DNA from: Ophiura sarsii
Taxonomy: Eukaryota > Echinodermata > Ophiuroidea > Amphilepidida > Ophiuridae
DNA: 64,000 nt
Assembly (NCBI GenBank): GCA_035610835.1
Contig: CM069455.1
Span: forward strand, 18,923,874-18,987,873
Direction of reading: 5' to 3'
Shown: piece by piece, positions 24,310-36,500 of the stretch
How the letters are laid out: each line of letters begins with the position of its first letter
How positions within the stretch are numbered: position 1 is the stretch's first letter
Notes under the pieces: model-generated
Seen by the model: the letters and a program-made list of their open reading frames with translations, nothing else
Database searches by the model: none
What the model was told of the DNA's origin: nothing
Program-made: the position numbers and the translations under genes

Positions 24310-26320
24310 ACTTATGAAGCAATTTCAAAATATTTGCCAAGACATTTTTTAAATACAATTTTAAAACCCATCGTTATTCTATACAACTCTCATCCATTCA
24401 TTGTCTTTAGAATTATCTTCAACTAAATAAATACATACATGTCTTTTGAAAATCTTTCTTAAAATGTGCCTTTGTTGTACATTTCCTTCTTTTGATAATG
24501 ATAATGCACCGTCTTTAAATGTTTGTCATTATTTTCTTGAAATTTATACTTTTTATTTTTATTTATGCTTTAAAAAAGGGGGATTACTAAAGAACATCAT
24601 TTCATGAATTCCACTTAAAAACTAAAAGCAATGCTATACTATAGTATTTACACAAATGAAGAAAGATTTTTTGCAGACAATATAATTTCTAGACATGTAT
24701 TAATCACGCATTCTACATATATGCTTTTCACCACACAGAATTGTATACTTGCAGCTTATCGGAGATGATTTGTTACATTATTTGAGTAAATAAAATATCC
24801 ACAACAACCAACTGTGCTAATTACATTCTGATTCAATAAATTACCATGGAGGGCTGATTTTGATGAAATGTAATGCTTTCTATTTCTAATTCGTATTGTA
24901 AAATAGATTGAATTTTGTTTAATTTCAACAATTTTAATAATTATTAATCATTACATCATTAATCAAAGTATTCAATGGCGAGACCCTAAACTAGATTCCA
25001 TTTTTTTCACATTTTTCAGATTTATTTATATGACTAGCAATGACTACCATTTTTATTAATTCGTAAACATTAAAGTCTCAGCAGACTTGTTCTGAAAAAA
25101 GGTGAAGTTATTGAATTATGCTTTCGAGATTTGCTCATTTTTACTTCCTACAATTTCTTTATTCACAGAATGACGAAAGCAAAATGAGTCAGATGTTGCA
25201 AATATTGATTTTGAGATATAACCAAAGAAAGGGTAGCATTTCTTTTATTTTCAAATGTTTAGAAAACCCTTCAAATTGCTCATATTATCTTTGGAATTAA
25301 TTGTCCATTTCTTATTGGGGTTTTCTGGAAAATGGTGATTTTTTTTTTACTTCAGACTTGTTTAAGGTTAATTAATGGTCCTGAAAGTGCTATTTTGGCA
25401 TTTATGCATTCGCAACCCGTTAACAATTCCTACATACATGTACATACTGATACACAACTTTAAGTTTTTGACCTATTTCTATGCTCCTGACCTACTTCTA
25501 ATGCTCCTGGGACATTTTATCACCCCCCCCCCTCCCCCATGCAGTAGATATTTGTTTATAAATCCTTTTTTCTTAAAAAGTACCCGTAATACATGATCAT
25601 GAACCAAACCCCAACCCCTTTTTTTTTAACTTGACCATTTTTTGGACAGATTTTTTTTGTTTTTGAAATTTAAAAAAATGTACCCGATCTTGGAATTATT
25701 GGTTCTTATAGCAGCACAGCACTACACAGTGCTAGTACAAAACTCAATTGTGACGAAGGGAGGAGGGTTAATTTGATCTGTTTACCCACCATTGGATTTA
25801 GTAGCAGGTAAAACACTAAAATATATTTGAAAATGGTATAAGATTTTATATCAGACTAGCATGAGGCCTTCTTAGTTTATAAACTGATCAATTCTCTTAT
25901 GGTAAGGGGCCATTACTGTAGGTCAAAAACTCAGAATCTTTACCGTGTTGACAATTCCTATACAAGTCCACATATTCCTTTATTTACAACTTATCATCCA
26001 TTTATAAAAATGTTTAATTACTAGAAACACCAATTCGATCTGACGTACATACATTACACCCCCACATGTTAAACGGTTGTATAAATGTACAAAACTATCA
26101 CCGGCATCTATGTCGCAATAGTTCCTTGGACAGAATAAAACACTATACCATGTGATGGGTGGCAGCATTGGTCTAAATTGTTGTCCAAGGGATTATGTGA
26201 CAGATGCTAGAGTTGTGTGAAAACAATCTCATCATGTTGCTTATTACTATAGAATATCTTTGAACAAATGTACACCTTGTTGCAGTATAAGTGCAAAATA
26301 ATTGGTCTTTTTAAAATGTG
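24310..26320. other. Intergenic, nothing recognised
   Basis: Strongly AT-rich. A C-run lies at 25523-25536. Open frames at 24166-24426, 25118-25300 and 25375-25596 lack any family signature. Confidence 0.5.
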
Positions 26321-26326
26321 CAAGGA

Positions 26327-26548
26327 TACTGTAAAAAGGGGAAATGTTTGTGCTTGTAATTTGTCGCGCTTTGCCCATTTTGAACAATTTTGCTCGTTTT
26401 TTTTCTTTCTTTCTTTCAATTTTGAGGTTCCTTACATAGACCTACATACAAGATGAATATATTTGCCAATTTTATTTTCGTGCTTGTTGATTTTGGAGTG
26501 AAAAGCTCAAAAATAAATGTAGCGCCAACATTTCCACTTTTACAGTAT
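26327..26548. mobile_element. MITE of the TACTGTAAAA family
   Basis: TACTGTAAAAAGGGGAAATG is inverted as CATTTCCACTTTTACAGTA at 26528-26547. Confidence 0.8.
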
Positions 26549-27360
26549 TACATACAGGGTAGATTGTTGCCCAAATCAGAAATTGCCCATTTTTAAATAG
26601 CTGTGAATTTGTTATAAATATGTCAGAATGCAACCAGTTTTGACCTTGTTATACAAATGGTAGAATGGGTCCTATACGGTCGTCATCTTTAAAAAAATGG
26701 ATGCACCAAATTGTGAGATTGGCAAAAGTAAATACAAATGTCAAAATGGTGAGCAAAATTGAGTATGTTATCACAATACACTCAACGAAACTGAAGGTTA
26801 ATGCATCATTGCTTTCTCTAGGCATGTAAATGTAAGGAAAATGCGCTGGACGTGTACACATATAGTTTCCAAAGTTTTTTTGTATCAGCTTAAAATTCTG
26901 ATTTTTGTTCAAGGAAATGCAGTATAAAAATAACTTTAAATGCTAATTTTGAAGAGTATTGCTGCCAAAATATATGCATATTTATTACTTCTTTGCTGGT
27001 AAATTTCGTCTATGGACGGTGACTTTGTTTTGTCAATTGTCATTCTTCACTTTCTTGTGAGGAGCACCAGACTGGCCCAATAGGCCTACTTTGTTTCTTG
27101 GAAGGAGAACAGTGTACTCGTATCTGGAATGACCCGTGTCACGTTAGAGAAAATATATGGGGTAATTATAATATATGCCTAGCTCAATCATTATTAACAT
27201 TCAAAAATGGTCCTAATCAGCCTTTGCACAGCTAGTCTGACAATCTGTATACACCTTGCAGGTATTTCAAAAATGACAATCTTGCACCGATACATCTAAC
27301 CTAAGTGACATGCTACCTTCCCCTCCCACCACGCCACGTGTGGCCGAGTTACATTGCCTC
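26549..27360 (-). other. AOPEP 3' UTR / downstream region
   Basis: The region follows the AOPEP stop at 27361. The minus-strand AATAAA at 26986-26981 is the first convincing poly(A) signal. Nothing else is recognised. Confidence 0.5.
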
Positions 27361-27528
27361 CTATAAAAGGAACCCATTTTTCTTGTTACCGTAGATCATC
27401 TGCTTTACGGTGTTGTAGCACCCCCTGTCCATCTCCTTGGAGACGGCTTCAAAACACACCTCCGCCAAAAACTGTTGTACAGGGTCCTCGTGTATCATCA
27501 GCTCACTGTACAGATATACACCCATTGA
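27361..27528 (-). CDS. AOPEP: AOPEP terminal coding exon 11
   Basis: 55 codons plus stop (acceptor TATTGCAG|TC). It encodes residues 760-814, with the conserved [16 protein letters not shown] and a KEMDR helix. The tail after about residue 803 ([10 protein letters not shown]) extends past the usual end of the family. A candidate poly(A) signal (AATAAA on the minus strand) is at 26986-26981, about 375 nt after the stop. The acceptor region is duplicated 83 bp upstream in the gene. Confidence 0.94.
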   Translation of the reverse strand, partial: SMGVYLYSELMIHEDPVQQFLAEVCFEAVSKEMDRGCYNTVKQMIYGNKKNGFLL

Positions 27529-30500
27529 CTGCAATACAAAAGGAAGTATTAAATAAATCGACGGTATAAATAATTTTTGTTGTGAGGGCTTTAAGTTTTC
27601 ACCCATTGACTGCCATAACTGGAAAACAGTGAAATAGATCAATAGTCAAAATCATTATTTTGTTGCGAGGGCTTCATATTGATATATCAGTTGATAAAAT
27701 AGGGCTTTTAAAAAATTGCCCCTCATTTACATTTTTTCATTGGGATACATCATGCATATTTTACCACCAGTTTATATTTAGAAGTTTAACACTTAAGGCA
27801 TTTTAAAAATTATATCACTTGCCAACTTGCGGAACACTGACTGATATTCCATTGTTGGTGTCGGTACCAAGCGCACAATCAGAGTTTATGGAATATGTGA
27901 ACAAAATATGGAGAGAAAATGTCCCTATAAAAAACCCTGTTCTACAGGCAAACAGACCTTTCAGGTAGGGTCGGTCGATCAGGTCTTTTTTTTAATGAAA
28001 TTGTTGGTGAATTATTTTAAATTGTCAAAATTTCCAAATAAATCAATACAAAAAATTTCAAATGTTTTCAAATTGTATTTAAATTGTCAAAAATATGTCT
28101 AAAAAATGTGAACATTCAAAAATAAAAGTCTTGGCCAGGCCCATATAACAGTTTTTTTCTTCTTTTCGTCGCCGTAGCCTTGTTGTATTCTTTCGTGTTG
28201 ATACCCAACGGATCTTCAAGTAGAAAGAGTCTAATAAGTAGAAAGAGTCTTATATCCCCATAGTAGTAATGTCTGCTCACCAATTCACATGAATGTCACA
28301 CGTGACACATACATCACATGCTTATCACATGTATGTCACATGCTTAAACCTTACCTGATCTTCAAGTAGAAAGAGCCTTATATCACCGTAGCCATCCATG
28401 TAGTAATGTCTGGTCACCAATTCACATGAACATCACATGCTTATCACATGTATGTCACATGCCTAAACCTTACCTGATCTTCAAGTAAAAAGAGCCTTAT
28501 ATCACCATAGCAATCCATGTAGTAATGTCAGCTCACCAATTCACATGAACATCACATGTATGTCACATGCCTAAACCTTACCTGATCTTCAAGTAGAAAG
28601 AGCCTTATATCATATAGCCATCCATGTAGTAATGCCTGGTCACCAATTCACATTGATGTCACATGTGACACATACATCACATGAATGTCACATGCCTAAA
28701 CCTTACCTGATCTTCAAGTAGAAAGAGCTTTATATCCCCGTAGCAATCCATGTAGTAATGTCTGGTCACCAATTCACATGAATGTCACATTTGACACATA
28801 CATCACATGCTTATCACATGTATGTCACATGCCTTAAACCTTACCTGATCTTCAAGTAGAAAGAACCTTTTATCACCATTTATATAGCCATCCATGTAGA
28901 AATGTCTGGTCACCAATTCACATGTGACACATACATCACATGCTTATCACATGCCTAAAACCTTACCTGATCTTCAAGTAGAAAGAGCCTTATATCACTA
29001 TAGCCATCCATATAGTAATGTCTGGTCACCCATTCACATGAATGTCACATACATCACATATGCTTATCACATGTATATCACATGCCTAAACCTTACCTGA
29101 TCTTCAAGTAGAAAGACCCTTTTTTCACCATAGCCATCCATGTAGTAATGTCTGGTCACCAATTCACATGTGACACATACATCACATGCTTATCACATGC
29201 CTAAAACCTTACCTGATCTTCAAGTAGAAAGAGCCTTATATCACCGTAGCCATCCATGTAGTAATGTCTGGTCACCAATTCACACCACCTATGCCTCGTC
29301 TCAGCATTGGCCGTGCACAGCTTGTATGTCTCCTTGAGTTGGCTAAGAGTCTTGGAACTGATGCGATTCTTCAGGGTGAGTAGATACTCCATCAGGAGCG
29401 TAACTTGGTCCGGTATGAGCTGTATTGGGTATGTATATGATATATTAGGATCAGGAAACATATTTCAGGTATTCTATAGGGTAAAAAAAGAGAATCTGTT
29501 TATAATGTATTGGTTCACATCTTTGTCAGTTTTTGATGTGAAATTATAGACATATACTCAATTATATCTAGCGGAAGGGTCATGGAAGAATCTGTTTAAT
29601 GTATTGGTTCACATCTTTTTCGGTTTTTGATGTGAAATTATAGACATATACTCGATTATATCTAGCGACTGCGGAAGGGTCCTAGAAGTATGATAGCATC
29701 ATTGAAGTGTAATTATTATCAAAACAAGAGTACTTTAAAATATGATTAAGAAAGCCCAATGTAGTCGCATCTTTACGCAAGGTGTTCCTTCAGAAAATTC
29801 AACAGATGCTCAAATCACATACTGTCTTCAAATTAAAACAATGCTCCCAAAATACATGTTGTGATATGTGGGTTCAGCATGCCAACGGTTTTCCAAAGAA
29901 AACAGCCTTGGTATGTGCATAGATCATGCCATTTTATATGCTCATTTAATACACATTCCCAGTCACAATAATTAAAAATATTCTGGCAAGTTGAGAGTAC
30001 CCTATTTTTGTACGAAATAAATGAAAGGAATGCATGCAAAGCTGCTTTCCATATTCTATTTCTATATTTCTCTTGATACCATACAGTTATTAGGCTGAAA
30101 ACAAATATAAATTTGACTTGCCCTTTGCGACCAACACACATGTCTGAAAATCTAGGGTCACTTTTTTTTAAATGTCATATTTTGGTTAATAGATAGTAAA
30201 ATGTAAGTTTTAAACTTGTCCGACGTTGAACCTGTTAAACTTTTAACTTATATTATGAATACTCGTCGTAAAAGCCTATCTCACAAATAGTAAAATGTGT
30301 TCAGTCTATGTCAAACTCTGGCATAAACGCATAAAATCGTCAATTACTCACTTATGCTGATGCTGATTCAACTTTTGCATTGGTCATGTTTAGCATTTTT
30401 TAATCTGTGTGCTATTGTGAAGTATCTGACCAACTGACCCAGATGTTGGCACTTAAAAGTCAACTTTGGGTTTTTTGGCCTAAAATGAAGCTTCTTCAAA

Positions 30501-33500
30501 CCAATTCTTAAACAAGTTACGTTTAGGACTAACAAATGTAAAGTGCCTTTCTCATCCATTACTATTAATTAATAAAAAGTTGTTTGCATGATTTGTTGTT
30601 ATCGTTGACAGCCAGTTTGTGTAATTACCTTTTGTGTTGGCAGTGAAGGCTCCGTTAATACTTCAACTTTCTGTTTCTTCTTGCTTGGCTTCAGAGGTCT
30701 CTTGTGGTATTTGTCGATGTCAAGCCACTTCTGGAACTGTATTGGAAAGAAGAAAGAAATTATGCATTTAATTTGGTCTGAATGTCTTGAATAGCCATAA
30801 ATGTAACGCACAATTTAACCCACAATTTACTGCAGCATAATTTTAAAGACCCCTATCACTGTTACGCAAATGATAAGGATCAAGATGTATCCCCAAAAGG
30901 CATTGCAGAGTAACAATACTGTGCTTATAACATGGCAAAGGCCACACAAAACCTCTGTTATAGAGGCAAACAGACCTCTCAGGTAGGTTCAGTCAGTCAG
31001 GCGTTTGTTTGGTTTTTTAACACAAATTATAGGAATTTTGGGTGCATTTTCAACAACAAAAACCCACAAAATTTCAAATTTTGTTCAATAAAAATACAAA
31101 ATACAAAAATGATTTGGTCGGGCTTGTTTTTTGTGGGCTAAAACTAAAAGGACATTTATTGATAGTTCATTCCAACACATGGTGTAAATAAAACACAAAA
31201 TAAAGTGAGCTGAGGCAGTATTTCAAAAGCTAATGATAACAATATCAAATTTGTTATCTGATTAGGCATAAAAAAAAAAAGTTTGATTGGCGTAACATGA
31301 CCAAAACAAATAGGGTAGGTCGGTCGGGATTTTTTTTTTTTAATTATTTTTTTAATTTTTCAAATCACCTACTTTTGAACACTTGAAAGACAGCAGTACA
31401 CACAAATCATAGCTCTAGCGTATTTAATTGCCGGGCAAAAATGTATCGTTGTGTTCAACAATATATCATTTCGATGGGGACTTAAAATAGCCGAAATTGA
31501 AAGCAAACAGTCAAAAACTTTAATACTTTGTTCAATTTTTATATATATATATATATATATTTTTTGTTTTCCCCCTCAAAATAATAAAAAATATTCAGGG
31601 TCGGCGATGTATTTAGGGTCGGTCGGGTTACGCCAATCAAACTTTTTTTTTTTAGGCCTTAAATAAAAATGCATATAAATATTCACTTGAATTGTGGAAA
31701 GGAATAGTGATAAAACAGACGCTTTAATTTACCTCTTGGTTGACTTGTTGTACCAGACTATTGCCTTGTGTGAACTCCTCTTCTTGTAAGGCTTTGGGCA
31801 TACCAGAACAGTCCAGCCAATCTTTGTAGATGGTCTCCATGGTGATGCCCTTTGACCTATGAAATACATTAAATACAATTTCAGTTAAGCAGATGGTTGG
31901 AACATAAAAACATTTTTTAGAGACACAGGGAGGTGTGATACAAACATTACCCCCAGCTTAAAAATCCCTCCACCACCTGAAAAATCCCACCTCCTGCTCA
32001 AAATATTGAATAATATGAATATAATTGTCATTTCTTAAATGTATGTAACGTGCATTCTGTAAGTAGACATGCAATTATTAAATACCTACAGAGCTTTTTA
32101 TTTTGCTCACTGACCAGTAAGATAATTTGACCCCAAACCTGACCTGACATTTAATATTTGTTTTGCCCTGATCCAGACCCAATCTATGTTTGCTCCAGAC
32201 AGTCTCACTCCAGTACGATCTAACTAAAATAATAACTCAGTCCCAGACTGGACAAATGACAGACCGTGCATAATGACAAAATATAACTGGATCTCATTGT
32301 AAACAACTGTCTCCATATTATCTATTGTACCAGGATTCAAGGTCGTATACTATGCACTTTGGATATGAAATTAGGATTGGGGAATGCTATGTCCTGTAAT
32401 GAATCATGACCTTTACCCGCCCCCACAACAAAATATCATTCTCAAATATACAACTCACTTGAGTTCAGGATACATTTCAAACATGAGTTTGAATATCTCC
32501 TGTGATAACACCAGTTTACAGTGATACTTGTGGTATGCATGTGATGTACATGTAACAAGTATGTAATGTAAATGTGATATTTAATGTGATATACAACTTA
32601 CTTGAGTTCAGGATACATTTCAAACATGAGTGCGAATATCTCTTGTGATAACACCAATTTACAATGATACTTGTAAACATATGCTTTGATCACATTCAGT
32701 AATTGTGATGCTCCCAGGTGCTTGGCTAGATACTGCAGCAAGAAATAGCCCTGAAAGAAAAGAACAGTTATGATCATGGATCTTATTAACTTGGCATAGA
32801 AAAGAAAACATTGAACAAAATAAGTGCTGAAATTGTGAAAAAAGGGAATGGTTACACGATGGAAGTTACAATAATAATTTAAAAAATCATGTTTTACTTT
32901 ATTCAAAGTGGCCTAAAACTAGAAGTAAAAGTATTTATTGTCTCCAATATTAAGCTAAATGAAATAGTTGTACAAATGTTTTAAGTTATAATGCTTTAAG
33001 CTCAATTTTGTTTAAATGTCAAGCTACTAAAATCAACAAGTAGGCTCTTTTGCAAAAAAATTAACAACCAAAATAAGTCTAGCTCTATGCAATTGTAACC
33101 AAGTGACCCAGAACTGAGATTCTTTTTATCTCATGATTGATTAGGTAATTTGCCTTGGTCTGTCTCATCTTGCCATTTACCCATAATTCTCAAGATCAAC
33201 TGATATCAGTGAGCATCATGGGCCATGGTAAAATATGTTAATTCTGCAAAACCTAGGACTTGTCGGAATTGTTGATGTAGGCCGGCTTGCCTTAGCCTGT
33301 TTTACCTTCTCCTTTATATTCATAAGTTGTTTCGGTTATCAAAAACTTCCTTGACCCAATTTGGGGAGCTGCATTGAAAATGGTGGATGTTGTTCATGTG
33401 TTTTTATATGTCGCAACTTGGCGCTGATTTAGCTGCTGCCTGGGCGTTGCATTGTTTAGTATGATTCACCAGCAGCAAAATGACAGCGCTTTGAACCTTT

Positions 33501-36500
33501 GGAAAAGGCGCTATATAAATACTGATTATTATTATTTATTTAATTACAATCAACTGATATCAGAGAACATTACGGTCCAGGTTGAAATCTACATTATTCT
33601 ACAAAATCTAACATACCTTTAGATAATGCACCTGTAGAAACCACTTGTCTGGATTCAACCCATTCTTGACATAGGCTGGCTTGCCTTGATCCGTCTCACC
33701 TCCGCCTTTACCCATGGGTCTCATGATTTGTAACTCTGCCTCGGTGTTCAGCAACTCTGCTTTCAAGGCGTGGTAGCGTATCAGTGAGCGAAGATTGGAG
33801 TACTCTTTGTACTGTTGCGGAGACCACTGCAGCAATAGAATGATATGGAAATTGTTTTATCATGATTATTGTGGGCTACAAACTGTACATATAATCTATT
33901 TTCAACCATATCCATTTACATGACACCTATCCTTTCAACTGATATCAGAGAGCATCATGGGCCATGGTAAAATATGTTAATTCAACAAGACCTTTCAGAC
34001 CTAATAATGCTGGTAATATGATTCGGTAATGAACGGTAAATGTCATATAGTATAAAGTGGCTCCTGGTTCAAACAAAATGGCACTTTGTTTCTCCCAAAC
34101 TGTCACTAAACTTCAAATTTCAAAGTGGCTCCATGGTTTGATTTCCCTTTGATTACCTTGACTGCAGTGTTACTATAATTCTTACCCCTTCTGCCATTGC
34201 ATGTACAGGGTCTTCCATGTACGTTGCAAAGCCCTCGCTTAACCACTCCTCTGTCCAATCCTTGGCGCCGATCAGAATACCGAACCACGAATGGCTGATC
34301 TCGTGAGCCAAGCGAGGGCGTAAACTCCCATCGCCTGTGACTAGGGTCTGTGAAATGAACACTATGTTTGGGCTGAAAATTAGAAAAAGGAACGAAAAAT
34401 AATCATATTATAAGATTAGTATGTTGGCGCATCATATAATCAATATTAAGATTCATGCAACACAAAGATAATAAATGAACTAAGAAACTAGTAACCTTCG
34501 CCCTCCTTAATCAGCTTTACTTTATGGAGCATCATACCATGAATCTATTGTTTCTATTCACATCTTTTGAAGTTAATCAAGTTTAGAGGCGACTGCAAAG
34601 AAGACTAGTTTGCCATTCGGAAGTTGAGACTTTTTTCTAATCTCACACCTTGCCCAGAGAAGATTTCTTGATGTACCCCATCATGCTTAGCACCCCTACA
34701 GTACCAGCAGGGCTTATCATCAAAACAAACAGTGCCACACATGTGTTAAAGTAATTAACAGCTCAAAGTCGTCTGACCTCTACCATAGTAATACATGGTG
34801 CAGATAGGGTAAACTTGGCCACAAATATGAAAGAAGTTGAATCCCAACTAAAACTTGTATTTATAAAATATAGGGTCTTTAAGAAAATCAAGCAAGGACT
34901 GTATTAAAGACACATTAATCATATTACTTGCAACAGGGTTTTCTTAAAGACCCTCGTTTAACAACTTTATAAGCATTTCCTTGCACTGTAATGTCAATGG
35001 GAACCAGTAGACACTGGTGACAGAAATCAGTGGTCATGTGATGAAAGTGAAGCAACCTGGGGTGCATCAAGAAATCTTCTTTGCACCTTGCCTATCAGCA
35101 AATCAGCGCCAAGTAAATAGTTTGAATTTGTTTATTAGCTCTGGGCATCAATCATGGTGCATTTTGGTTGCAACAGGTCAGCAGTAGCAGTAACAATTAA
35201 ATTAAATTAAGTGTATGCTTATGGCAAACTATGTCAAATGACTGATAAATTAGCTAAATATATAATCCTCCGACATATTGACATGAGGCGATGTACCGAA
35301 ATACGTCTTAAGTAATAAATTATTGTACACCAATTGTAATAATTATAATCAGTCAAATACGTGTTTGGTGAGCAAAAATAAATTACCCGCATAGCCAAAT
35401 GCTTCCACAACCACTACACCGCTTTTGTTGGCTATCCTCAACTTTATGGTGGCTACTTTTGTGAACTAGGTATTGTTGCAAAGCTTGTTTTGTATTCAAT
35501 AAGATTATAACAGTATCACCAATGTTTTACCACACACATTGACAATTACCTTTTGATGTGATGTATCATATATAAAGACTTTTGATCAGGTCTGGAAAAG
35601 AAGCAGATTTCCAAGCAGGAAAGAAACAATCTCACCCATTATCCCTTGAAAAGAGAGAATTTCTCCACTTTTATTGTTCAAGGTGAACTACCACTCTGGG
35701 TTTCTAGCCACACCCAGTTCTCTTGGGAATTTGTTAAGGTTACAATTGCTCCATGTTTACTCTGTACTGTCACCAACAAGTGAACAGGTGTATGACAAGT
35801 TCATCTTTGGTGAACTACCAAGTGGTAGACCAGCTTTAAGTATTCTTTATTTTAAGAACCAAAATTACCCTGCCAGGTCCATCCCCTTTTTCCAGGCCTG
35901 CTCCTTACCTCGCTAATCCAATGCTAGCAAAACACTTTGGCATGATGACCACGTCCAGCCTGCTGCCTGGATGAGGTCCTAGTATTTCAAACAACGCTGC
36001 CAGATAGCGTGGAATGTGTTCCCCGAACTCGCTGACGGCCATTGGCAGTATGGCAGCCGGCGCAAAGATACGCGAGGGTATCACCGGCTGATCAGTGCGA
36101 TTGATACGACACTGCCATGGCTCGTGATCGCACTCTGGCTTTGGAAGTCTGTAAATAGAAATAGATAAGTATGATTGTTTTTCTATAACTACACCATTTG
36201 GATTCAATGATTATTTTTCCAGCATATAATGCACGATATAGTGCTTGTTGGACACCTCCTTTAACACTTTATAACTTTGATGCCAGTTTCCACAGTAGTC
36301 TATCACTGGAAATTATGAGCGTTTACTTTTGGACAAACTAAAAGTAAACTCAAAAGTAAACGCAATACTAAACACTTATGTGAGCCCAACAACAAGTTCT
36401 GTTTTCCACCCAGCCTCTAATCAATAACTGTCCCATTATATCACAGATGGTGGAAACATCTCTGATTATATTCACTCACTTGGAGCGGGCTTTGAGGTCA

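Noticed and set aside
28201..29300. Regularly spaced repeat array that could look like a CRISPR array
   Set aside because: The repeat parts are coding sequence of AOPEP plus splice donor, the spacers are themselves related, and the DNA is eukaryotic.
31543..31560. TA run as a promoter or origin
   Set aside because: It is a simple microsatellite inside a MITE within an AOPEP intron.
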